NCBI GenBank assembly: GCA_947095535.1
Contig: OX352773.1
Coordinates: 262,779,590 to 262,843,589 of the forward strand
Reading direction: 5' to 3'
From: Poecilobothrus nobilitatus
Taxonomy: Eukaryota > Arthropoda > Insecta > Diptera > Dolichopodidae
Length of the DNA stretch: 64,000 nt
A model generated the notes under the pieces. That model was not told where the DNA came from and searched no databases. It saw nothing but the letters and a program-made list of their open reading frames with translations. The translations under genes and the position numbers were made by a program. Of the stretch, positions 48,910-60,300 are shown one piece after another. Numbering within the stretch: the stretch's first letter is position 1; each line of letters begins with the position of its first letter.

Positions 48910-51900
48910 AGAAATATTTTTTATGTTCAAGTTTTTGCTAATTAAACCACCAAATTTCATTATATGGGCCTATTGATTTTTTCAAATTTTTTTTTTGAAA
49001 TTTTAATGATACCAAAAACATTTGAAGACCCCTATAATTCTAATGGAAATTCTAATCTAAAGGAAGTGTAAAATATTAAATAGGAAAGTTTAAAATATTA
49101 AAAAGGAAAGTTTTTTTTAACTTTTAAGTTAACTTTTTGCTTTCGACTTTTAAGTAGCTCAAGTATAACTATACTTTTTCCTCTCTACATTTTCATCAAA
49201 ATATGTTGCATAATAAGTGTATAAAATAAAACCTATATAAGGTTTAAACCTATAGTACTTAGTTAAGTCTTAAGTATAAACCACTTCGGATTATAATAAG
49301 TAACTCGTATTTTTATGTTAGTGTTTATTTAGTCTCTGATTTTTGTTGTCACACATAATTTCAAAGCTGCCTTCAAATTCAACACATACATTTTAAAAGT
49401 TGCCTTTTAATTTAAGAAATTCTGAAAAATTAATTTAAAATTAGAATCGCGCATTTAGAAAACTGTTCAATCTCCTTTTGATTTCAAGTTTTTTTTTTTT
49501 ATTTATGAAGGTCGTAATTTATATTAACTAATAATTAAAAAAAAATGACCATAACTACTTGACTATATTTTTGTTAAAAAAATCATCTCTAACGTAAATT
49601 ACGATCTATTTAGAATTTCAGATTTTATTATATGTGTGTTTTAAGAAAGGAAACTATTTAAAATATTCTATTTAAGAATGAATATTTTTTTATTTGTTTA
49701 CTTTTTAAAAAACAACATGAAAGCTTTTCATAAAAAAAAAAAATACTTAGTATGAAATTTTTATTTTTCCATATACATATTTATGTACATACATATATGT
49801 ACATTACATAGTTCATTTAAAAATACCTAAAGAAATAGTACATTCCACATTCCATAATGTTTAAAGATTAAAGTTGACTAAAAAATGTGAAAAAAGACAA
49901 AAAAACAAAAAAAAAAATATTTTTTTTTGTTTTTTCATTCTTTCAGATAAATACTTATAATTATTAGTTATTACCACTTCTTTTACTCTTCATCTAATCT
50001 CCTTAAGATTTTTCTATATGTACATAATACATATACATACATACATATAAGTATACATATATATATGAAAATAGTTTAGTTATTGATTCATTCATTGTTT
50101 TTCTTTTCTTTTTCATATTTATATTTTTTTTTTAGTTCTTTTTCAAGGTTTTTTTAATTCCTTTTTTTTTGTGTTTTTATATTTTATATATTATAAGCGG
50201 TAATAACTGTAAAATTGCATATACGGTTTTAATTCTAAAGATTTTTATTTTTGTTGTAATCAAAACCGCGAAAAAAAAATGAAATATGAATAAAACAAAA
50301 AAAAATTGTTTGTAAAGCAAATATATGGGAAAAAAATAAAATGAAATGGTGTGTAACTAAATTTTAGGTTAGAAGAAGGGACGGAAAGAAAATTTAAAAT
50401 GATTTTAATTTAAATAAAGAGAAAAAATATTAATGTACTTTTATGACAAAACAAAAAAAAAAAAAAAAACAAAAGAAACAAATCACATTTATACCTGACA
50501 AAAACAATTATTAATACTTGCCTTCCATTTGTACTTCCTTCCTTTAATAGTTATATTAAATCAATATTGCCAGATGTATTTTTTTTTTTTAATGAGATTT
50601 TTTAAATATTATCATTAATTAAAATACGTATTAAGTATTTTTTTTTTTCAATACAGTATAATTTAGGTATTCTATTTTATAATTAGAAAAAAAAGTAATC
50701 AAATTAATTCTTTAGTTACTTTTATGAAAAAGGGAAAAGTAATTAAAATTATCAAATGATTTTTTTTTGACATGCAAATAACTATTTGTTATTTAACTAT
50801 AAAAAAAAAAAAAATACAATTTTTAAACATTAAATTCGATAGTTTATTATTTATTAATTTAATTAATAGTAATAAAAAGATAATTAGTAACGAATAAATA
50901 AATTTAAAGGTACTTATAGTTATAAAGGTACTATCTAAAATTGATTATAAGTATATATATATATATATTTTTTAAATAAATAATATAGAAAAATTCAATA
51001 ATAGTTAGATAATTCATTAAAATTTTTATTTGTTTTTGAAAAACAATTTAATACCTATTAATTTTAATCTTAATTAAGTAAATTTAAAAATTTTTTTATT
51101 TCTGTCCCTTCATAAGTATAAGATTGTTTTAGAAATTGAATTTTGTTTAAAAAAGTTTCTAACAGATATAAGTAAGTATGTATATAAATTTTTCTTATTT
51201 TTAAACTATAGTCAATTAATAAATTTAAGATTATCTACTAACAGCTATTAATGGAGTTTATTTAATGAGTTGTATCATTTTGAGTGCATTAATAAGTGCA
51301 ATGTGTACATACTTAAGTTTTTAATCAAATCTAACACTAACGTTGCTAACACTAAGTGTAAAACGATACTTCAACGATTTATAAATCATCTACCCGACAG
51401 GAAAAGTTTTATCGAATCGAATTAAATGTATGTTGGGCGTTCTTAAAAAGACACATTTTTTGTAATTCAAAATAGACTGACGACTGACAATAATTGCAAA
51501 AAAAAAAATACTTAGCTAAATTTTGATTATTAAAAAAAGCGAAGTAAAAAATAAAGAATGCATGAAAAAACATGTACCTATGTAATTAAAAAAAAATGAT
51601 GGCAATACTAAAATAAAAAAATCTTTAATTTATTTATGTGCAAACATTTTTTATAACAAGTATATATTGTGAGTAAAAAATTGTGATGATTTTGCAAATT
51701 TGTTCAATACGAAAAATTTGAAAAAAAGCTGAAAAAAAAAATTAAATTTTCCGATATCTTTTCAGAATATGTACTTTCAAAAACGTGGGTCGTTTTAATA
51801 TAAAATAATAAAATTTTAATATTAATAGTTTGTAAAAATCTTTCAAATTTAATGCAAAATTTAAATGAATAACAACAGACACTAGTGGATGTACATAAAT

Positions 51901-52261
51901 ATACATATATACATACATAATATGAAAAAAAAAAAAATCATCACGTTTTTGTGAGAAAACAAAATTAATAATTTCCTCTTATTGTTTAAAATATTAATTT
52001 ACATAGGTATATAAATAAATGTGGGTGTTTTTAATGATAAGGTTAAATTTGTGAAACTTTTGATAAAATCTAAAACGATTAATTTAGAATTTATTTAAAA
52101 AATGAAAGTATTTTTAAAATGAAAGTATTTTTAAAATGATAGTCTACATCAAAATCTTATTTTTTTAAATATTTTATTTCACAAATTTTATTTTATTTGA
52201 TCAAAATATTTTTTTTTTCATTCTGTTATACAGTTTTGAAATTTTGTCATAAATTACATAC
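48910..52261. other. AT-rich intron-like stretch, no gene seen
   Basis: A/T tracts and short CATA/TATG repeats near 49770-49805 and 50030-50065. A doubled AAAATGAAAGTATTTTT lies at about 52100-52137. No coding-like segment or recognisable element is seen. Confidence 0.5.
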
Positions 52262-52815
52262 ATGCATTATATATACATAATTTGGAAAAAGCGAATTACC
52301 CTGATTTTGTAAATAAATATAAATTCGCTTCCAATTATTTTTACAAATATATTTTAGCATTCAAGCATTTAAAATTGTAACCACGTCCGCCATTTCAACC
52401 ATGATTTTTCGAAAATTGTTAAATTATTGGAACCCTGATTTTGTAATCAACTATAAAATCCATCCCAATTATTTCTTTACATACATATTTCAGCATTTAA
52501 GAATTTCAAAATTGTGAGGACGGCCGCCATTTAAAATCCTGATTTTTCGAAAATTATCAAATTATTGAAACCCTGATTTTGTAATCAACTATAAAATCCA
52601 TCCCAATTATTTCTTTACATACATATTTCAGCATTTAAGCATTTCAAAATAGTGAGGACGGCTGTCATTGAAACCCTGATTTTTCGAAAATTATCAAATT
52701 ATTGAAACCCTGATTTTGTAACCGACTATAAAATATCTTCACATTATTTTTGTATATACTTACGTATTTCAATATTTAAGTATTTAAAATTCAAAATGGG
52801 TGGGTGCAAAAATTC
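52262..52815. repeat. Tandem array C, units of about 134-138 bp
   Basis: Units start at 52297, 52431, 52569 and 52705 with (A/T)ACCCTGATTTTGTAA. The second and third are nearly identical; the first and last are more diverged. Each contains AAAATCCATCCCAATTATTT, a TTTCAGCATTTAAG block, a G+C-rich AGTGAGGACGGCTGTCATT block and ATTTTTCGAAAATT (a small palindrome). The CCTGATTTTG-xAATCAACT-xTAAAATCCATCC core is the same as in arrays A and B. Near-identity of the central units points to recent amplification. Confidence 0.8.
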
Positions 52816-55800
52816 CGCAAATCAAATTTTTTAAATCCTGTAATAATTATGTAATAATATTTAAATAAAAATCCTATATTTCATATAAATTTAAAGTAAC
52901 TATTCACATATCAAATTGTTTTTGGTTGCTAGTATAAATTTTTGTAACAATAAATATATTTCAAGTATTCTTTCAATGATCAGGACTAATTTAATTTAAA
53001 GGATACTTCAAATTGTATATATTTACATATATAAAATAAATAAAAAATAAATTGTACATAATATATGAAAAACGAAGAAGTGTTTGTTTAAAATGTTTAG
53101 TATTAAAATAACATTTATTTTTGTATTTAAAATTTTTAAGTGTATTTTTATTACGACTTAAGTAAGTGGTTTTCTACAACACCCTTGACTTTTATTCATT
53201 TTTATCTTTAATTAATTAATTCAGATTTATTTTCATTTAACAAAAATTAAAAATATGTTAAATGTTAAAGGTTAAAGGTTTTGTTATCCTTTTTTTTGAA
53301 TAATTGCTAATTTTACAATTTTTTAAATAAATTATGTATCTTTTTAATTAAAATTTGGTAAAAAAAAAGTATTTATCTTTCTTTTAATGAAAAAACAATT
53401 TTAAACAGTGTTGACGAATGGAAAACAATAGTGTTGACAAATGGCTTATCTATATGTAAAAAACAACTTCTCGAAATATTTAATTAATTTTCTTTTAAAC
53501 GCCGTTTATTGGTAACATATTTAATACCATTTTTATTTCATTGAAAATTTTAAATATCTGATGATCCGATTAGAAAAAAAATAACAAATCTAATTTGTGC
53601 TTAAATTTACTTTATTTTAATATCTAAAAATATATTTCTCAAAATAAAAAAAAAACTAAATTTATTATGAATGTGTAATGAATGGCATTATAACTATAGC
53701 TATAATTGTAATTTATAACTAAGAGTATCTATAAACCGAGAATAATAAAATAACAATAGTTATCATTTATCAATTATTTACCTATAACTATTTTATTTTT
53801 TTATTAATAAATTATCCTTGATACTTATTTTTATTAACCCATTAAAACTTAAAAGCCATTTAATGAAATTAATTTAGTTAAAAACTTTTCAGTTTTTGTT
53901 TTTGTTTTATTTTTTCGTAGAAGGCCGAAAAAACTTTTGCTTTTAGCTAGGATATGAGAGAATATGCAACTACTAAAAGACCGCCATTTCATACTATGCG
54001 TATTGTCATATATGACTTTAGTGTATTGTACAAAAGTATAGTACAAAGTACAGTACAGTACTTGAGTGTAAAAGTACAGTACAAAAGAAGTACTTAATTA
54101 AGTATGAAGCAGCCCGAAAATGATTTAGACATTAAATCGAAACGTCACGAAATTAAAATTAAAAAAAAATAAAGCAAATTTAAATTTAAAAAAATTGTTG
54201 GTTTATTTGGTTTTTTTTTTTTGTATTGCACCCTTATATTGAGTGAATAGGTTATTTTTTAAAAAAAATTTGTAAAAGAATTAATAAACACTCATAAACA
54301 CTAAAATAAAAAATAAATGAAAAAAAAATAACCGTTTGATCCTTTTTTAACTAATCATCCATCTGTCATCCACTTTTAACATAAGCAATAGATTTCTAAA
54401 TGTCATATGTCAAATACTGAAAACACATATTTTGAAGTGGTTTTTAGTATATAGTTAAAAGTTTTTCAAAAAAAATCATTTAAAAATTAACATTTATTAA
54501 AAAGATTTTATTATAGAAAAAAAAAAAATCATACACCTATACATAAAAATCGCTAGTTTTTACTTAAATAAAAAAAAAAATTTATTCAAAATTTATTCAA
54601 CTGTCAATAATTTTGTTCTAATTTTATTTCATAGTTAAAATTTTCTTTTTCCATGTGTCATAAGTAGGTACATAAGAATATACATATTAAGTATGTACCT
54701 AAATGTGTTTTTTTTTTTTTTCATTTTAAAATGAGAATTAAATTGCGTAGTTTTATACTTATCAGTTAATTAGCATGGAAGGATTTAAAAATAGAATACG
54801 ATATTAAATACAATTTAAATACAATTCAGAAATATTTTAGGTATAGATCCTTAAGGATTTTAAATAGAAATTTTATTTCTTTTGTTTTATTTTTGATTTC
54901 GATTCATCTTTCATTGTGTTTTTTTTTTTTTTTTTATCAATAAGAATTTATCAATAGTTTAATGTATACTTTAATATAATATAATTTTTCTAAAGAAACA
55001 ATGTCTTAGATGATTGGTAAATTTTATTTAAATTTAGTTATGATTTTTAATTAAAAAGAAAGGAATTAAGATTCAAAAAAAAAAAATCATTATGGCATTT
55101 TGCTCTCACCCATATTTTTCAAAACGCATCATACGAAGATTATCGTTGACGCAATGATTTGACGCGTCTTATAGAAATACATTTTTAATTCGATGTGACG
55201 CGATACATTTTTTAATCACTTCACTGATAAGTCTAAGAGAAAGAATATGCCTATGTAATTAGATTTTTCTGAAAAAAATTTTCATAAAATGCTAATTTAT
55301 ATTGATGTAATGAGCATCAAATTGGTATTAACTTAAGTATAAGGATAATTTATCCAATTAAACTGACTTTTGAACATATCTAAATATAATTTTGCGTTAA
55401 TATGTTACTCGTATTGTGTCGCATCTTATAGGAAATTTTTTATTTATCATTCCAGAAAATCCTAAATCTCTAGCATTAATGATCAAATTCATAGCATAAT
55501 GGTTTAAGTATTATAATACTTATATATAGCATAATGGTATTATAATATATATATACATATATTTTTCCAACATTTAATTGTTTATGTCATTTCATGGTCT
55601 TTAAACGGTTTTATGAACCTTGACAAGTAGCAATGTAATATATGTAATTATATATATATGTATATACATTTACTTAATGTCAAAAAAGTTTCAAGAAAAA
55701 CAATCAAAATAATAAAATGAAAGACTATATACCTACTTATATCATAAAATTTTTAAATTTTTAAGTGCCTTCTAAATTTCTATCCCAAAAAACAAAAACA

Positions 55801-56297
55801 TAAAAAATACATATTAATAATCCCTAATTAAATTAATGTCCATAAAATGATCCTTTTTTTGTGAAAATTTTTATTCTATTAAAAGTGTCCTTCTATTTTT
55901 ATCTAATTTAATTTATTCATATTTATTTACAGAGTTAAAAGTTAAAAAGTTCTTGTTTCATTCTTGCTTAAAAAAATTTGATTTTCCTGGTGATGACATT
56001 TTTGATTATTTAAAACCGTCATTAAATTTATTTTTATTTTTTTTTTTTTTAAAACCGATAAATACTTATAAAGATCAATGTTTTTTCTTTTTTATATGAT
56101 TGAAATTATTTTCCTAGGAAAAACAAAAACTTGTTCAAAATTAATTAAATTGTAATGAAATGGTGGTAACGTCGTTTAATAAAAGAAAGAAAAAACAAAA
56201 TTTTTGATTGTTGCCGCCATATTTAATAATTAAATAAAAAGCCTTCATTAATACAATTTTTCACTTTCTTTGACTATTTAAAGACTTTTTTTTTTAG
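52816..56297. other. AT-rich intron-like stretch, no gene seen
   Basis: A/T tracts and a dense cluster of AGTACAAAAGTA/ACAGTACAGTA motifs at 54024-54092. The related sites TGACGCGTCTTATAG (about 55160) and TGTCGCATCTTATAG (about 55416) also occur. The minus-strand frame at 53849-54046 is unrecognised. Confidence 0.45.
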
Positions 56298-56332
56298 AAA
56301 AAGAGCTTCTAGACGACAATAAAGTTTTACAA
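56298..56332 (+). CDS. 35-nt candidate exon 4 of the gene at 6262
   Basis: A good acceptor (GACTTTTTTTTTTAG|) precedes AA plus KELLDDNKVLQ in exactly the phase left by the 31994-32056 exon (the split codon gives Lys). The peptide continues the Glu/Lys/Leu coiled-coil character. The proposed donor, CAA|GTACCT (GT at 56333-56334), gives phase 0 but is weak. The frame stays open to a TGA at about 56440, and GTATGT near 56390 is an alternative donor. The acceptor and phase are persuasive, the 3' end is not. The next exon would lie beyond the window or is unrecognised. Confidence 0.4.
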
Positions 56333-56576
56333 GTACCTACTTTTATAACTTTTAAATTTGACAATGTATATTGTATGTTCAGTTATAATAAGTATGTAAA
56401 AGTAATAAAAACTGGTCGACAATCTGTTAAATTATGGACATGAAAAAAATTCTACATTACCTAATTCATCTGCAACTAAATTTTAATTACATAATAAATA
56501 CAATTCTAATTATCGATCAATTATATTTCGCAAATTGAACATAATTGTCGGGTAACAAAAAATAAATAACGTTTTT

Positions 56577-56792
56577 AATTTTTGTTGCTTAAAAGTTAAA
56601 CATAAAATGTCAAACCTGACGATAAGCGAGAAAAAATGAAAATATTTTAATTTTTGTTGTTTAGTGGTTAGACGTAAATGTCAAATTTGACGATCAGGGA
56701 AAAAAATTGAAAATATTTTAATTTTTGTTGTTTAGTGGTTAGACGTAAATGTCAAACCTGACGATCAGCGAAAAAATTTGAAAATATTTTTA
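56577..56792. repeat. Three tandem copies of a 71-72-bp unit
   Basis: Units start at 56577, 56649 and 56720 with AATTTTTGTTG. They contain GTTAGACGTAAATGTCAAA, CTGACGATCAGCGAAAAAA and TGAAAATATTTT. Copies two and three differ at only a few bases; copy one is more diverged. No element ends are apparent. Confidence 0.85.
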
Positions 56793-57777
56793 ACACGTTT
56801 AGTTGGCGACGATAAATTTTTGTTTATCTGTCAATGCTCCAGAATTGTGAATAAATTGCATAAAACTAAGTATTATGTTTTAATTTTTTTTTTTATCATA
56901 GTTATTATGTTCGAAGTTTTCGTTGTTAATTGGAATTGTCATAGAAAATAATTCATTAAATGATATGCAATTAAATTTGTAATATTAAAATTATTTTTAA
57001 ATCGATTGTGATTTAACCTTATTAGGTTTCATTTTAAATTTTATAAGAATTCAATTATGGTCTATATTAAGTATGACGCGTCTGTCATACCTGTATCAGA
57101 TGTTATCCTTTTTTAAGTTTTTTTTTTTTTTAAATTTTAACTTTTGTCTCTAAAGTTATGAATATTTTTTTTTTTTTCTTCAAATAAACGATTAAGAAAG
57201 GGACAGACTTAAAATAGTTCGACATGTGGAATATATATCCCGATTGATATATTGATTGAAATTATCATATAATATATAAGAAGTATAGAATTTAAAAAAA
57301 TAAAAAAGATTAAAAAGAGAATGATGTTTTTTTTTATCTTTAAAAGTATTTAAATTAAAAGAATAAAACAACCAAACATTAATCAAGGATTAATAGGTAT
57401 TTCTGTTTTTGGTATAAATTTTAAATATAGTTCGTCCTTTTTGTTCAATTTTAATATTTAACTGTTACAAAATGTATATATATAAATGTATAATATGCTA
57501 ATATATATACAAGTTATATGTATTGTTATCAACTTTTTGATTCAAGATAATAAATCGTAGTTTTAAGATATTCCTTTCAGAATTTAAGCTTTTTTTAAGC
57601 AGAAAGTAGCTTTTTTCGCTCCAGTAGTAGACCTCGCTATACATGAATACCTTGAAAATAATAAGGAGATTAATTTCATCAAAAATTTTTGATATCTGTT
57701 TAAATATTGATTAATATTAATTTAAGATTGATTGATATTGATATACTAATCAATTCATATATACATAATTACTTGTA
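56793..57777. other. AT-rich stretch before the Helitron-like element
   Basis: No gene is seen. The minus-strand frame at 57192-57386 is Phe/Tyr-rich. A doubled AGCTTTTTT(T/C) with AAGCAGAAAGTAG between the copies lies at about 57588-57620. The sequence is otherwise A/T tract. Confidence 0.45.
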
Positions 57778-57800
57778 TCTATAATATAATACACAAGATG

Positions 57801-58688
57801 TTGGCGAGACCTTGCCAACATGTAAAAAAATATATTTTATATCTATAATAAAACACTCACACTGAATGTAAACTAAAGTGGCAATGATGATATTTCTGTA
57901 TATTTATTTAATAATTTAAAATGTTATTACCAGAGACACAAATCTTTGACTCAAAGTATTATCAAGAGACACAAACCGTTAATTAAAAATATAAATAAAT
58001 TTAGTAAATATTATTACCAGAGACCAAATTTTCCACTAGAAGTATTATCAGAGACACAAACCGTTCATTAAAAGTTATAAAAGTTAGTACAGTCAAAAAA
58101 GGTGAAGTACATACATAAAAAACACATTTTCAATAAAAATAAATTCAGCAAATTTTTAATTTTTAAATTTCACCGCCACATTCATTATGAACTGGTCGCA
58201 GCGGTAAATTAAAAATAAATTATTAATCTTCTGTTGGCGTTTTCAATCTTTGTTTTGAAAAAAAAAAAAAAATAGGTACTCTTAATAAAATTAAAACACC
58301 TGAAAATGAAAAGAGCAAAGTTTATAGTAAGTCTCATATTTATAAGAAAAAAATTATAGGCCGATTTTATTCTTGATTTTGTTTTCATTAGTATAAAAGC
58401 TGGTAAAAACTTCGTAACAGACTTTAAAATAGTTTTGTTTATTTAGGTTGAAATATAGATTTTTAACATAAAACATAACATAAAATATTCGAAATTTTTT
58501 TTATTAATATAAAATTCGACAGACCTAAATATTTATATTTCATAACAGAAGTCTGGAACTTACCAAATATTATAGAAATGGATATTTTTCTTAAAAAAAA
58601 AAAAAAAACTAACATAGAAAATATCATTTTAGAAGCCTTCTCTCACAAAAGATTCATAATTTTGTACTAATTTATTATTAGACCACTA
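57801..58688. repeat. Tandem duplication, copy 1
   Basis: Copy 1 runs from TTGGCGAGACC through GTGGCAATGATGATATTTCT, GAACTGGTCGCAGCGGTAAA and GAAATGGATATTTTTCTTAA to TTATTATTAGACCAC. It aligns with copy 2 (58805-59552) throughout at an offset of about 1004 bp, decreasing through indels. It contains its own 87-bp internal duplication (ATTACCAGAGAC at 57926 and 58013). Confidence 0.85.
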
Positions 58689-58804
58689 ATAATATTGTTA
58701 GCCGTGGAAAAAAATAAGATTTATATAATCAGATCAGATAATATAATACCAGGAATTAATGATTGAATTTCTGATAATATACACAATATTATACACACAA
58801 GATG

Positions 58805-59552
58805 TTGGCCAGATCTATAATAAACCACACACACTGAATGTAAACTGAACTGGCAATGATGATATTTCTGTATATTTTATTTAATAATTTAAAATTTTAT
58901 TGTCAGAGACACAAATCTTCGACTAAAAGTCTTATCAGAGACACAAACTTTTACTTTTTAAAAAGTACTTTCGACACAAAATTTAAAGCAAATTTTTAAA
59001 TTTGACTGCCACATCCATTATGAACTGGTCGCAGCGATAAATTAAAAATAAATTATTAATCTCCTGTTGGCAGTTTTCAAATTACTTTTTGTTTTGAAAA
59101 AAATAAAAATACTCTTAATAAAATTAAAAGACTTGAAAGTGAAAAGAGCAAAGTTTATAGTAAACCTTATATTTATAAGAAACAAATAATAGGCCGATTT
59201 TATTCTTTATTTTGTTTTCACTATTATAAAAGCTGGTGACAGCTTCGCAGCAGACTTTAAAGTAGTTTTGTTTGTTTAGGTTGCAATTTTGATTTTTTAA
59301 GCTGCATTTTTGATATTATAATTTGATAACATAAAATATTCGAATTTTTTTATTAATATAAAATTCGGCAGACTTAGCTAATTATATTTCATAACAAAAA
59401 TCAGAAACTTACTAAATATTATAGAAATGGATATTTTTCTTAAAAAAAAAGAAAAAATAACATAGAAAATATCATTTTAGAAGCCTTCTCTCACATTATG
59501 ATTATGATTATAGATTCATAATTTTGTACTAATTTATTATTAGACCATTAAA
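58805..59552. repeat. Tandem duplication, copy 2
   Basis: Copy 2 repeats the order of copy 1: TTGGCCAGATC, CTGGCAATGATGATATTTCT, GAACTGGTCGCAGCGATAAA, AGGCCGATTTTATTCTT, TAGAAGCCTTCTCTCAC, TTATTATTAGACCAT. It lacks the 87-bp duplication and the 5' hairpin arm. By eye the two differ at perhaps one base in eight to ten. Confidence 0.85.
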
Positions 59553-59597
59553 TTAAAATGCTGTCGAAAACGACCCTCACAAAAAAAAAGCCCCCAA

Positions 59598-59780
59598 AAA
59601 TTTATGAAATTTCATTATCAGAGACATGAATCTTTTATTAAATATACCAAAGACCTCTTCCAAAGTACATTTAAATAAAATAAACTCAGCAAATTTTTTC
59701 AAGCAAAAAAAAATAAAAGCAAAAGACTTCAAAGTAGTTTTGGTATTTAAAGTAATTTCGCGGCGAAAACCACTGTTTTT
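59598..59780. repeat. Partial third copy of the duplicated unit
   Basis: ATTATCAGAGACATGAATCTTT, AAAATAAACTCAGCAAATTTTT and GACTTCAAAGTAGTTTTGG occur in the same order as in copies 1 and 2, with large internal deletions. The small minus-strand frame here (59577-59789) is not regarded as a gene. Confidence 0.65.
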
Positions 59781-60300
59781 CATCGACATAAAAAAATTTT
59801 TTTAAAACTAAAAAAAAATAGAGAGTCTGGTAAAATTTTAACAAATATTAAAATTATTTCGATTATTGGGATTGTTTTAAATGTAACAAAAAAAAAAAAT
59901 GTCGTAGCGGTTGGTGTTGGTTGGCTTTTCGCCGATTTTTATTGTGCACTTTATACATGTGTTTCAAACAATTTTTGAGATATCGGCACGAACTTTTACC
60001 CTGAATGTGTTTTTTGCTTGGACCATTTTTTCTCAATGATTAAAAAACTGTCAAAAATTACCCCCACGAAAAAACGGCGAGAAAAAATTAATAAACTATA
60101 CCTAACATTTTTAATTTTATGTGTTTAGATTTGTTTTATGTTTTTTTCTATTACATCAAGTAAGTAAGTGATTCCAAAGTTTTTTTAATGGTGCTGATGT
60201 AAATATGAAATTTTTGGGTAGTTTATTAAGGGAGTCAGTATGATACCGTAAATGTTTTTGAATCTATAGAAATTGTGCAATTGCACAGGGGATTTTCTAG

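Larger units (their letters stand above)
57778..60300 (+). mobile_element. Helitron-like non-autonomous element (Helentron/DINE type)
   Basis: The 5' end reads A|TCTATAATATAATAC (57777/57778). The 3' end has a perfect 14-bp palindrome, TGTGCAATTGCACA (60274-60287), then nine bases, then CTAG|T (60297-60300). This is the expected Helitron layout: 5' TC, 3' hairpin about 10 bp before CTRR, insertion between A and T, no target duplication. The interior holds a 1-kb tandem duplication and smaller repeats, as is common in DINE-type elements. No Rep/helicase coding remains. A 5' hairpin (ATGTTGGC at 57798-57805 with GCCAACAT at 57814-57821) is also present. Whether the two ends belong to a single insertion is inferred. 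Confidence 0.6.

Noticed and set aside
52920..52945. CTAGT near 52932 as a Helitron 3' end for array C
   Set aside because: No hairpin precedes it at the required distance and there is no matching 5' end.
57801..59552. The two 1-kb units as LTRs of a BEL/Pao-type retrotransposon (both near TGTTGG)
   Set aside because: Only about 100 bp separate them, there is no primer-binding site or polypurine tract, and a third partial copy exists. The Helitron-like ends explain the region better.
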